A stretch of DNA of 9,746 nt from the NCBI GenBank assembly GCA_030589965.1, contig JAUUZM010000091.1:1-9746 (forward strand), given 5' to 3'. Under the pieces are notes generated by a model. It was not told the origin of the DNA and made no database searches. It saw nothing but the letters and a program-made list of their open reading frames with translations. The number at the start of each line of letters is the position of its first letter. Within the stretch, counting starts at the first letter, position 1. The DNA comes from Bacteroides sp. (GTDB taxonomy: Bacteria > Bacteroidota > Bacteroidia > Bacteroidales > SM23-62). Shown one piece after another: positions 1 to 7,983 of the stretch. Position numbers and translations under genes: made by a program.

Positions 1-1167
1 GTGGATGATGTCCGGGGTGCAGATGGTTTCAAGGCCTTCCAGCAGGCAAAACGATACAAAGATTTCCGCAGGATGCTGGATGTCCATCATAAAGAGTTGG
101 ATCTTGTTATTGTGAGTACTCCGGATCATACACATTTTGTGGCAACATACGCTGCAATGGAGAGAGGAATTGCAGTACATACCCAGAAACCGCTTACACA
201 CAATATCTGGCAGGCGCGCACCTTGCAGAAAGCTGCAAAAAGTTTTAATGTTCAGACGGTAATGGGAAATCAAGGTCATAATTATGAGGGCATGCGACTC
301 ATAAAAGATTGGTATGACGCCGGTTTGATTGGAAAGGTTACTGAAGTGCATGCCTGGACGGGGCGGACGACGACAAACAATGCGAATGCCAAACGAGAAA
401 TTCCAGCTCAACCCGTTCCTGAAACCCTCGATTGGAATCTTTGGTTAGGTCCCACCAGTGAACGACCTTACAATGAGGAATTTTGCCCCAAAGGCTGGCG
501 CTGGCACTGGGAATATGGGTCGGGAGGCCTGGGAGACATAGGGTGCCATACACTGGATATACCAATATACACCTTAGGGCTTGGATATCCCTCAGCGGTC
601 TATGTGGAAGACAACCTTGATTTCCGACACGAATTTGACAAAAAAAAGCCGAAAAATGAGGCCTTTACGGTTGTCTATGAATTTCCCGCAAAAGGTAAGC
701 GCCCCCCCCTTAAAATATATTGGTATGAAGGAGGTCGAATGCCTAAATTACCGAACACATTACATACTGAAACTCCTGAAATGAAAAAGGACTTGGGCAA
801 GGGAGGCTGTATGATCGTAGGAGACAAAAATTCCATCATCTCTCCCGGGATGAGACCAGGTCAGCCAAAGTTGATGTACAACTGGGAGGAAATAAGTCGT
901 AATCTTCCTGAGAAAACGACCCCACGTGCAGTAGGAAATCCTGTAAAGGAAATTATGGCTGCTATTCGTGGAGACATCCCAGGATGTAGCTCTGATTTTG
1001 ATTACGCGGCACCTATGACAGAGACAGTTTTGCTCGGAACGATTGCCATTCGCACCAATAAAAAGGTGGTCTATAATCCTGACTCAATGACTTTTTCTGA
1101 CAGTTCTCTAAATCCATATATAAAGGCACCCGTGAGAAAAGGATGGGAGTATGGGGACGGTTCTTAA
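1..1167 (+). CDS. Gfo/Idh/MocA family oxidoreductase, 5'-truncated by window edge
   Basis: This is the C-terminal 388 residues of a predicted NAD(P)-dependent sugar oxidoreductase. The frame is open from base 1. The GTG there is very unlikely to be the start, because the encoded VDDVR aligns with the LCDVD strand that follows the Rossmann glycine motif in the full-length paralogue at 7984-9324; roughly 75 residues (signal peptide and GxGxxG) should lie upstream. Visible landmarks are STPDHTH near residues 39-45, TQKPLTH with the presumed catalytic Lys63, MGNQGH, and GDIGCHTLD with His183 and Asp186, the usual substrate-side His/Asp of the family. The EKP signature of the family reads QKP. The gene ends 78-99 bases before the isomerase-like gene, with which it probably forms a functional pair. 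The substrate cannot be read from the sequence. A C3 hydroxyl of a sugar or glycoside is plausible from context only. A C8 run (702-709) and an A8 run (640-647) lie inside the gene without breaking the frame. Confidence 0.9.
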   Translation: MDDVRGADGFKAFQQAKRYKDFRRMLDVHHKELDLVIVSTPDHTHFVATYAAMERGIAVHTQKPLTHNIWQARTLQKAAKSFNVQTVMGNQGHNYEGMRLIKDWYDAGLIGKVTEVHAWTGRTTTNNANAKREIPAQPVPETLDWNLWLGPTSERPYNEEFCPKGWRWHWEYGSGGLGDIGCHTLDIPIYTLGLGYPSAVYVEDNLDFRHEFDKKKPKNEAFTVVYEFPAKGKRPPLKIYWYEGGRMPKLPNTLHTETPEMKKDLGKGGCMIVGDKNSIISPGMRPGQPKLMYNWEEISRNLPEKTTPRAVGNPVKEIMAAIRGDIPGCSSDFDYAAPMTETVLLGTIAIRTNKKVVYNPDSMTFSDSSLNPYIKAPVRKGWEYGDGS

Positions 1168-1254
1168 TCAGACAAAATATCAACAAATTCAGATCACTCT
1201 CTTGAAGTAATTTATGATAAAAGGACCTGGGATTATGCCTTTTTCTTGAAACAA

Positions 1255-2196
1255 ATGAAATCAAATATGAAAAAAAGAAATCTTACAAGAAGAAAGTTTA
1301 TAACACAAGCAGGAGTTGCCCTGTCAGGTGCCTCCGCTGTAGCTTTATTTACGCCAAATTTAGCCCTGTCTAAGGCTATTAATAAGCAGAGACATAATGA
1401 AGGAGCCGGTAAGATGAAATGGTCGATGTATACATATACAATTACCGGCAACAAAATTCCAAAAGCTGAACTGGATATTGTGGAAATGTGCCGCAAAACC
1501 AGAGAACTTGGAATAGATGGCCTGGATATTATCGGAACAGGGTATAACAAAACCTGGAAGGAAATGAAGGAAATAGCGGACAGTTTTGATATCCGTTTTG
1601 TTTGCTATAGTGGCGGTGTGAGTGCTTTAGAATCCCCTGATGCATCTGTAAGGAAAAAAGGGATGGAAGCTTTTAGACAAAGGTTAGAGATTGCACAAAC
1701 TTTAGGTACGCCCAGGATCATGATGAACCAGGGTGGACTTTCTCTGGAGCCGGATCAAAACCGTAAGTATCTTATTGAATCTTTAAAAGAGGCACTTCCC
1801 ATTGCCAAGGCTGAAGGTGTGGAGGTTACCATTGAAACCCATAACAGCCCGAGGGCTCCTTTCAAAACGTCTGCAGATTTTACTGAGGCCTTAGCCATTG
1901 TACCCGATTTGCGAGTTACTTATGATTGCGGCAATAATTTTATTAACGGCGAGGATCCCGTTCAGGGATATATAAACAACCAGGATCATATTACCCATAT
2001 GCATTTTAAGGATTTCTTTGAAAAAGGCGGTACCTGCTCACCTGGTCTTGGTGTCATAGATTTCGAACAGCTTATTGAGGCTATGAAATTGGCAGGGTAT
2101 TCTGGTTATATAAATCTGGAAATGGGAGGTAAACAACCTAGTGGATGGGAAGTCTACGAGACATCCATGAAACTCCTGGGTCCAATGATTGCTTGA
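1255..2196 (+). CDS. Tat-exported sugar isomerase/epimerase-like TIM-barrel protein
   Basis: This protein belongs to the xylose isomerase-like / AP endonuclease 2 TIM-barrel superfamily, often annotated sugar phosphate isomerase/epimerase. Numbered from the ATG at 1255, residues 8-16 hold a twin-arginine motif (LTRRKF) followed by a hydrophobic, alanine-rich stretch, so export by Tat is predicted. The barrel runs from about residue 55 to the end. The four usual divalent-metal ligands are all recognisable: Glu194 in TIETHN, Asp224 in TYDCGN, His250 in HMHFKD and Glu289 in INLEMG. This argues for an active, metal-dependent enzyme. Possible starts are TTG 1246, ATG 1255 and ATG 1267; none has a clear Shine-Dalgarno, and ATG 1267 would also leave the twin-arginine motif intact. 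Export makes a phosphorylated substrate unlikely. Relatives include epimerases and enzymes that cleave 3-keto glycosides by elimination, and the oxidoreductase just upstream favours a keto-sugar substrate. The exact reaction is not determinable here. Confidence 0.9.
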   Translation: MKSNMKKRNLTRRKFITQAGVALSGASAVALFTPNLALSKAINKQRHNEGAGKMKWSMYTYTITGNKIPKAELDIVEMCRKTRELGIDGLDIIGTGYNKTWKEMKEIADSFDIRFVCYSGGVSALESPDASVRKKGMEAFRQRLEIAQTLGTPRIMMNQGGLSLEPDQNRKYLIESLKEALPIAKAEGVEVTIETHNSPRAPFKTSADFTEALAIVPDLRVTYDCGNNFINGEDPVQGYINNQDHITHMHFKDFFEKGGTCSPGLGVIDFEQLIEAMKLAGYSGYINLEMGGKQPSGWEVYETSMKLLGPMIA

Positions 2197-2403
2197 AAAG
2201 GATCCAGGATTAGGAAACTGGGGATTAGAATTCTCAACTATGAATTTATTATGAAGGTCCTATCAGTACAGCATATTTCAAAATTTTTACAAGTAAATAA
2301 GAATCATAATAATTATTAACTTGTATGCTTACATAAACCATAATAGTTGCATTGATCATCAGGATGGACGATTCCTTTCCCAAAACGATTCAAATACAGC
2401 ATA
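2197..2403. other. AT-rich intergenic gap between the two gene blocks
   Basis: This is the only sizeable gap in the window (207 bases) and a natural place for an internal promoter ahead of the block that starts at 2404. I looked for a Bacteroidetes-type promoter (TTTG with TAnnTTTG about 20 bases downstream) and found no convincing match. A GGATTAG direct repeat (near 2208 and 2222) and a short AATAATTATT palindrome (near 2309) are present but could be chance in AT-rich DNA. No strong terminator hairpin and no coding potential were seen. Confidence 0.35.
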
Positions 2404-4344
2404 ATGGACCAAAATAGGAACTCTAAAATTTCAAGGCGGACATTTCTTGAAAATTCTGCCACTGGGGCGGTAGGTTTTACCTTCTTTTCAGGCCTCCCAT
2501 TCTCAGGATGTTTAAGTCCCTTAGTTAAACATGTTTGGGAACCTATTGAGATCTCTTTACCCTCGAATAAATCCTATGAGAATCCATATATGGAGGTTGA
2601 TGTCTGGATTCAATTGAAGGGACCTGGTTTTGATGAAAAGATTTATGGTTTCTGGGATGGAAGCAACACATTTAGGGTACGTTTCGTAGCTACAGGACCG
2701 GGAAAATGGACATGGACCAGCGGTTCAAATCAGGAAGATTCGGATTTGAATGGTAAAACCGGAAGTTTTGATGCTATTGAATGGACTGAAGAGGAGAAAA
2801 CGGTCAATCCAAACAGGCGCGGTTTCCTAAGATCAAATGGACGTACTTTTGAATATGCTGATGGCACTCCTTTCTTTTTGCTGTCAGACACTCACTGGGC
2901 CATTTCTACCTGGAGACATCCCTGGAAAGGAAATAATCCCTCCCATGATTATCAACCTCAAAAGGGTATGGGATTTGAGGAATTTATGCAGTACGAAAAA
3001 GCCCATGGGTATAATGCGATATCCATGATTGCTTCCTTTCCAAACTGGGATGATGAAGATGGACATCCCAACCATTTATATGATAATTCCGGTATTCCCA
3101 TCCGTCATGCCTGGGCAAAGCCTGATACAGGCGGTTCATATGTCAAAGCAATGAATATGCATGATGAAGATGGGAACCGACCTTTCCTGATGGGTGGTTT
3201 ATGTGATGGAAAGAAAGATTCTTGCGCCCATTGGAACAGGATCAATCCTCCTTTCTGGCAAAGTTTTGACAGGAAGTTCAGATATATGCATGAAAATGGC
3301 ATGATTTTTCAGATGGAATCCCTCCGGCGTGAACATTTTTGTACCATATTCAAATACCATGACTGGGAACAAACCGTTTCGCGCTATCTTCTTTATCTGC
3401 GCGCCCGTTATGGTTGTTTTAATCAAATTTTCAATGTATGTCATTGCGATTCTTTAAATTTTAGTGATGAGAATGGTATCTGGGTATTAAGCGAGGATGA
3501 TTTACGAGTCGCTTTTGAGTATTTCTTTGCTACCTATGGCCCTTTGCCTTTTGGCCAACCTGTAGCTGCAATGTCAGGTTCCAGTACACTCGATAAATTA
3601 GGGCATGCGGATTGGCTGGAGATTCATACCACTTCAAACCAGAGAGATGCTGAAGCTTATCCGAGAATGAATGCAATGTACAACAAAACACCTCATAAAC
3701 CTGTAGTACACTTGGAACCCTATTATGCAGGAGCCTGGTTTGGAAACTTCAGGCCTCACAGGCCTTTCGAGGCTCCTGCTGAGCCCGGCTCATCCCGTGA
3801 TGATTACTGGGCAAGAACAAATGCATGGGGTTCAGTCTTCAATGGAGGCACGGCAGGCCATGTATTTGGAAGTGATTTGTTTGATGGCGTTAAGGAACCA
3901 GAACCAAATGATGTATGGACCTGGCATGGGATAAAGCGTTACGAAAGTCACAGGCAAATGAAACACCTTAAAAATTTTGTTTTATCCGAAGCAAAAAATA
4001 TGCAGAATATGGTGTTGGCCAATGAGAATGTAACTCCCAATCAGAGTCCAGGTTGGGTAAAAAACCGGATGAGCAATAATGCATATATGCTGCAAAGTAA
4101 AGATAAGTCCATAGCTCTTGTTTATTTTGAGGAAGGTTGTAAACATGCCACTCTTAAAAACATGAATCCAGATGGGAATTATGAAGTTAAATGGTTCAAT
4201 ACCAGAACCGGCGAATGGATGAATGCTGGAAATTTATCCACCAACGAAAATGGAGAAATTCCATTACCTGAATTTCCAGGTAATTTGAAAGTTACGAGGA
4301 GAAATGAGGATTGGGCATTGAAGCTGGTTAATGAAGAAGTTTGA
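2404..4344 (+). CDS. DUF5060-DUF4038 apiosidase-like glycosidase, putative Tat lipoprotein
   Basis: This 646-residue protein has the architecture of the DUF4038 (apiosidase-like, GH140-related) glycosidases. The N-terminus has a twin-arginine motif (SRRTFL, residues 10-15) and then FSGC with Cys36 as a possible lipidation site, although Phe at -3 is not ideal. Residues about 42-135 resemble the beta-sandwich DUF5060 domain (GFWDGSNTFRVRF, GKWTWT). From about residue 140 a TIM barrel opens with DGTPFFLLSDTHW, typical of DUF4038. Candidate catalytic acids by position are Asp349 in HCDSLNF and Glu438 in VHLEPYY; this is family-based inference. The last 110 residues or so match the putative collagen-binding beta domain (DUF4038-associated) in having KSIALVYF and VKWFNTRTGEW. 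The gene opens the compact block that continues past 9746, 43 bases before the next gene. The likely role is removal of a side-chain sugar from a branched glycan. Apiose specificity is not established. The ATG at 2404 is chosen because it places the signal motif at the N-terminus. Confidence 0.88.
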   Translation: MDQNRNSKISRRTFLENSATGAVGFTFFSGLPFSGCLSPLVKHVWEPIEISLPSNKSYENPYMEVDVWIQLKGPGFDEKIYGFWDGSNTFRVRFVATGPGKWTWTSGSNQEDSDLNGKTGSFDAIEWTEEEKTVNPNRRGFLRSNGRTFEYADGTPFFLLSDTHWAISTWRHPWKGNNPSHDYQPQKGMGFEEFMQYEKAHGYNAISMIASFPNWDDEDGHPNHLYDNSGIPIRHAWAKPDTGGSYVKAMNMHDEDGNRPFLMGGLCDGKKDSCAHWNRINPPFWQSFDRKFRYMHENGMIFQMESLRREHFCTIFKYHDWEQTVSRYLLYLRARYGCFNQIFNVCHCDSLNFSDENGIWVLSEDDLRVAFEYFFATYGPLPFGQPVAAMSGSSTLDKLGHADWLEIHTTSNQRDAEAYPRMNAMYNKTPHKPVVHLEPYYAGAWFGNFRPHRPFEAPAEPGSSRDDYWARTNAWGSVFNGGTAGHVFGSDLFDGVKEPEPNDVWTWHGIKRYESHRQMKHLKNFVLSEAKNMQNMVLANENVTPNQSPGWVKNRMSNNAYMLQSKDKSIALVYFEEGCKHATLKNMNPDGNYEVKWFNTRTGEWMNAGNLSTNENGEIPLPEFPGNLKVTRRNEDWALKLVNEEV

Positions 4345-4387
4345 AACGGAAAATAGAAGTTAAATTCATTAGTATTGCTATGAAAAG

Positions 4388-7210
4388 ATGAAAAAATTAC
4401 AATGTTCGATCCTCTTCTTATTATTCATGGTGGGCACACTTTTGCCGGCTCGTCTGTCGGCTTCTGTCGAATATGATGATCAGATCCCGCAGTTGGCTTT
4501 TGCAGCCCAGGAAGTTGAAATTGCCATGAAGGAAGCTGGCCAGGAAGACCTGGAGGTGGCATTACTCATCAGGCCGGATGAGACTTCACCGGAATCGTTT
4601 AAGATAAGACATATGGGACCCGATGAGGTATGGATTATTGGCTCGGATGCATCGGGTGCGATGTATGGGGGACTTGAACTTGCGGACTTACTCCGGCTGG
4701 GTCTTCCGATTGAAGAAAAGGATCATGAGCCTTTTGTGAAGAAGCGCGGGATTAAATACAATATTCCATGGGATGCTCGCACACCTTCCTATGATGATAC
4801 AGGAGATGCAGCACAGAAAAATATAGCAACCATCTATGATTTTGAATACTGGAAGGCCTTTTTTGATGACATGGCACGCTACCGGTATAATGTATTGTCT
4901 TTGTGGGGGAACCATCCGTATCCATCCATTACCAAACTGGAGGATTATCCCGATGTCGCCCTGGATGATGTCTACCGGATTGCCGAAGGAGTTTTTAAAC
5001 CTGAACAGAGAAACAAGCTGCAGGATATTGATATCCACGAACCGGGTGTGCTTGAACTGGTGAAAAAGATCTCCATCGATGACAAGATCGAGCATTGGCA
5101 GAAGGTGTTCGACTACGCAGGTGACCGTGGGGTTGAAGTTTATATCTTCCACTGGAACGTCTTCACATTCGGTGCCACCGGGAAATATGGCATTACACAG
5201 CAGCAGCATAATGACATCACAATTGATTACATGCGAAAGAGCGTTCGCCAGGCCTTGTTGACCTATCCTCAGATTGCGGGGATTGGTGTCACAGCAGGTG
5301 AAAATGCGGATAATCATATGGAAGGCAAGTATTCGATTGAGAACTTTCTGTTCAATACCTACGGCCGAGGCATGATGGACGTTATGGAAGAACAACCGGA
5401 CCGGAAGTTCCGGTTTATTTTCCGACAACATATGACCGGCCTGGGACCGATTACGGAAGCCTTTTCAGATTTCCCGGGTGAATTCAATACAAGTTTCAAG
5501 TATGCAATTGGTCATATGTATACCATGAGGAGGCCCCTGTTATTTGAGCGAAGTTTCCGCGACCAGGTAGAGGAATACAAGGTGCCGGTCTTTTTCAACC
5601 TGCGCAATGACGATATGTTTGTGCTTCGCTGGGGCAATCCGGATTATGTGAGGGAATATATACAGAAAATGCCCCATAATCTGTCCCCGGGGTTTTACAT
5701 GGGCTCGGACGGCTATGTTTGGGGACGAGAGCATATTGCTAAAAATCCCGAGACGGCAGGTCGGCTGGAGATCGATAAGCACTGGTACCGGTTCCGGCAA
5801 TGGGGACAGCTGGCTTATAATCCCATGCTCGGGCGGGATTATTGGGAAGCCACACTGAAACATCGGTTCCCCGGCATAGACGCTGCACAGCTTTACGATG
5901 CCTGGGCGTCGACTTCCGAGATCATTCCCCATTTAAATACGATATGTTATAAACCCAACGATAATATGATCGCACCTGAAGGGTGTATGGACCGCAGGGG
6001 ATTTCTGACCCTTGATGAATATTTCTTTCAGAATTGGAATGAGCCGATGTACGGCTCGGGCTGGCACTCGGTGGTGGATTGGGGTAAGGCAGCTGCTGCA
6101 GGGGAGGAACTGGAGGGTGTAACGCCGATGGTTGTGGCGGATAAGATGGATGCTTTTGCGGCGACTGCCATGGAAACACTTTCAGCCCTGCGTAACCAGG
6201 CGGGAGGTAATGTGGAGCTTGAAGAAACACTGAATGATATTGAAAGCATGGCATATCTCGGCAGGTATTATGCGGATAAATTACGCGCCGGGTCTAAACT
6301 GGCGGCTTTTCGAGCGGATGTCAGCCAGAAGAATTTTCATAAGGAAGCCATCGAACATCTCGAAGCATCAGTGGAGGAGTGGAAAGCATATACTGCAATT
6401 GTTTCAGCACAGTATAAGCCCCAACTAATGCAACGTACCTCCTATATGGACTGGGAGAAAATTCTGGTGGAGGTTGAAAAGGAAATCCTCACCTTACAGG
6501 AAGAGGGTGACTATCCCAAGGTCAGATTTGTAAAACTGAAGGAAGGGGATCGTCTCCCGGCGGGATCCGGTCTACTGATTGAGGTGAAAGCCACGGATAA
6601 GGATGGAATAAGTGAGTTGAAGCTATATATGAACGGCCTGCGTATGAAAGCAGAGAAAGCAGATCCGAAGGTATGGAGCGGTTCGAGCGATGAACTTTTA
6701 TTAGCATTGGAGTCCGGCGTGTATCACCTGGAAGCTATAGCAGAAGACAACAACGGTATCTCTGCCCGGCAGGAGATAAAGATAGCCGTAGGTGATGTGC
6801 CTGTAACAAGTTCAGAAGACTGGAGGGAGGAAATTCATCAAATCGTTCTGAATGAAGGCGAGCACCTGGGAGACAAAGAGTTCCGCGAGTTCCCCCGTCT
6901 CGAATGTTATTTATATCTGAATGACGACGGAAGATTAGTCTTATATAATGGTACTCCCGGGAATCCTAAGGAGAGGATATGGCAGCCAAGCATGCACAGG
7001 GATTACTGGGATCCGCAATATGCCACTCTTGAGAACGGACAGCTGGTGATCTATCGTGGTACACCTGACCACCAGGAAGCGAAATTATATGAGTCCCCTC
7101 CTGTGTCTGGCAATGGCCCTTTTAATTTAGGGATCACTTTATCTAAAAAACTGGTAATTTATCGCGAGGTAGCCGGAGAAGAAGGAGAAAACGTCTGGAT
7201 AAGCCACTGA
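4388..7210 (+). CDS. Secreted GH67/GH20-like TIM-barrel protein with C-terminal lectin-like repeats
   Basis: I do not recognise a characterised family for this 940-residue protein. Residues 1-25 form a Sec signal peptide with no lipobox. Residues about 30-110 look like the alpha/beta domain that precedes the barrel in GH20 and GH67 enzymes (VWIIGSDASGAMYGGLELADLL is split here as VWIIGSDASG then GAMYGGLELADLL). Residues about 118-470 resemble a TIM barrel: RGIKYNIPWDAR, RYNVLSLWGNHPYP, VYIFHWNVFTFG, and IGVTAGENAD with Glu305 as a candidate catalytic acid. A mostly helical region (about 480-700) follows, comparable in position to the GH67 C-terminal domain, then an Ig-like beta domain (about 708-805) and a 36-residue-period triplicate (838-940). 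GC content in sampled lines is often 50-60%, above the gene before it. The protein is probably a glycoside hydrolase acting on the same glycan as its neighbours; an alpha-glucuronidase-like activity is possible but unproven. The ATG at 4388 is followed directly by the signal peptide. Confidence 0.8.
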   Translation: MKKLQCSILFLLFMVGTLLPARLSASVEYDDQIPQLAFAAQEVEIAMKEAGQEDLEVALLIRPDETSPESFKIRHMGPDEVWIIGSDASGAMYGGLELADLLRLGLPIEEKDHEPFVKKRGIKYNIPWDARTPSYDDTGDAAQKNIATIYDFEYWKAFFDDMARYRYNVLSLWGNHPYPSITKLEDYPDVALDDVYRIAEGVFKPEQRNKLQDIDIHEPGVLELVKKISIDDKIEHWQKVFDYAGDRGVEVYIFHWNVFTFGATGKYGITQQQHNDITIDYMRKSVRQALLTYPQIAGIGVTAGENADNHMEGKYSIENFLFNTYGRGMMDVMEEQPDRKFRFIFRQHMTGLGPITEAFSDFPGEFNTSFKYAIGHMYTMRRPLLFERSFRDQVEEYKVPVFFNLRNDDMFVLRWGNPDYVREYIQKMPHNLSPGFYMGSDGYVWGREHIAKNPETAGRLEIDKHWYRFRQWGQLAYNPMLGRDYWEATLKHRFPGIDAAQLYDAWASTSEIIPHLNTICYKPNDNMIAPEGCMDRRGFLTLDEYFFQNWNEPMYGSGWHSVVDWGKAAAAGEELEGVTPMVVADKMDAFAATAMETLSALRNQAGGNVELEETLNDIESMAYLGRYYADKLRAGSKLAAFRADVSQKNFHKEAIEHLEASVEEWKAYTAIVSAQYKPQLMQRTSYMDWEKILVEVEKEILTLQEEGDYPKVRFVKLKEGDRLPAGSGLLIEVKATDKDGISELKLYMNGLRMKAEKADPKVWSGSSDELLLALESGVYHLEAIAEDNNGISARQEIKIAVGDVPVTSSEDWREEIHQIVLNEGEHLGDKEFREFPRLECYLYLNDDGRLVLYNGTPGNPKERIWQPSMHRDYWDPQYATLENGQLVIYRGTPDHQEAKLYESPPVSGNGPFNLGITLSKKLVIYREVAGEEGENVWISH
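6899..7207 (+). repeat. Three 36-residue bulb-lectin-like repeats encoded at the C-terminus of the 940-residue protein
   Basis: The last 103 codons encode three degenerate repeats in perfect register. The LVxY cores end at Tyr853, Tyr889 and Tyr925, exactly 36 residues apart, and each is followed 12 residues later by an aromatic (Trp865, Tyr901, Trp937). The unit reads roughly GxLVxYxGTP, then about eight residues, then W/Y. This is the pattern of B_lectin (bulb-type mannose-binding, beta-prism II) domains. The QxDxNxVxY sugar-binding signature is only partly kept: repeat 1 reads NxDxRxVxY, repeat 2 LxNxQxVxY, repeat 3 TxSxKxVxY. Mannose binding is therefore doubtful, but a carbohydrate-binding or adhesion role remains the best guess. 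Confidence 0.65.
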
Positions 7211-7247
7211 CAGAAGATAATTCATCGTAACTAATAAAAATAAAACT

Positions 7248-7964
7248 ATGAAAAATTATTTGCATTCAGCAATCGTACTGCTATCAGCCCAATTATTACT
7301 ATCCGGATGTGTAAACAGGCAATCAGAAGAAGACTTCTTTACTTTGTTTGACGGGGATGACATCTCAGCATGGACCACCAATTCTGAAAACTGGCTAATT
7401 AAAGATCGTATTCTGGTCTTAAAAAGCAAGGGTGATTACAATATGGTAAACTCACATTATCTGTGGACAAAGGAAACGTTTGGTGACTTTATTCTTGAGC
7501 TGGATTTCAAGATTGACCATGAACCACTTCATGGATTGGAAAAATTTAACGGAGAAGGCAGAGGAGGGAACAGTGGAGTATTTATCCGGGTAGAGGACAA
7601 GACTGACCCTGTGCAGACCGGAATAGAAATCCAGGTTGGTCCCCTGAAGCCGGAAGACAAAATAGGAAATGGCTCGGTAGGAGGTGTATTCAACCTGGTA
7701 CCACCTGCTGCTAATATGTTTAAGCCTGGAGAATGGAATCATTACCGGATTACGTGTAAGGGGAGCATGATAAATGTGGTATTGAACGACGAGGAAACCG
7801 CAAATATTGATTTAAACAATTGGGTTAGCGCAAGGATGAATCCTGATGGCTCAAAAAATAAGTTCAGGCGACCTCTGAAAGACTTCGCACAAGAGGGGTA
7901 TATTGGATTGCAGGATCACGGTACCCCTGCCTGGTTCAGGAACATCCGGATCAAGAAATTATAA
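7248..7964 (+). CDS. DUF1080 (3-keto-disaccharide hydrolase family) lipoprotein
   Basis: This 238-residue protein is a textbook DUF1080 (PF06439) member with a concanavalin-like beta-sandwich. The N-terminus is a lipoprotein signal with lipobox LSGC (Cys21); an acidic cluster EED at residues 27-29 might act as a surface-export signal, which is inference. The domain starts at FFTLFDGDDISAW (about 30) and includes GNSGVFIRVED, IEIQVGP, GEWNHYRITCKG and the closing GYIGLQDHGTPAWFRNIRIK. Family members are annotated as 3-keto-disaccharide hydrolases, and several act on 3-keto glycosides by elimination and hydration rather than direct hydrolysis. The next gene, a Gfo/Idh/MocA oxidoreductase, begins 19 bases later and could supply the 3-keto substrate. 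The ATG at 7248 follows an A-rich leader (AATAAAAATAAAACT), a common Bacteroidota arrangement without Shine-Dalgarno. The substrate is unknown. Confidence 0.93.
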   Translation: MKNYLHSAIVLLSAQLLLSGCVNRQSEEDFFTLFDGDDISAWTTNSENWLIKDRILVLKSKGDYNMVNSHYLWTKETFGDFILELDFKIDHEPLHGLEKFNGEGRGGNSGVFIRVEDKTDPVQTGIEIQVGPLKPEDKIGNGSVGGVFNLVPPAANMFKPGEWNHYRITCKGSMINVVLNDEETANIDLNNWVSARMNPDGSKNKFRRPLKDFAQEGYIGLQDHGTPAWFRNIRIKKL

Positions 7965-7983
7965 TAACCAAGTCAGATACATC

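Noticed and set aside
1..3. GTG as the start codon of the first oxidoreductase
   Set aside because: Residues from this codon align with the interior of the Rossmann domain of the paralogue at 7984-9324, so the gene begins before the window.
1219..1244. AAAAGG / CCTTTT inverted repeat upstream of the isomerase-like gene, considered as a terminator
   Set aside because: The stem is only 6 base pairs, mostly A-T, with a 13-base loop, and it sits at the start of the next gene, so it is too weak to call.
4688..5431. 247-codon antisense open frame opposite the 940-residue gene
   Set aside because: It lies wholly within a well-supported + strand gene, shows no recognisable domain or signal, and is rich in residues expected from a reverse-complement shadow.
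7903..7983. Upstream in-frame extension of the second oxidoreductase
   Set aside because: It would overlap the DUF1080 gene and place about 27 unrelated residues before a normal Tat signal; ATG 7984 is better.
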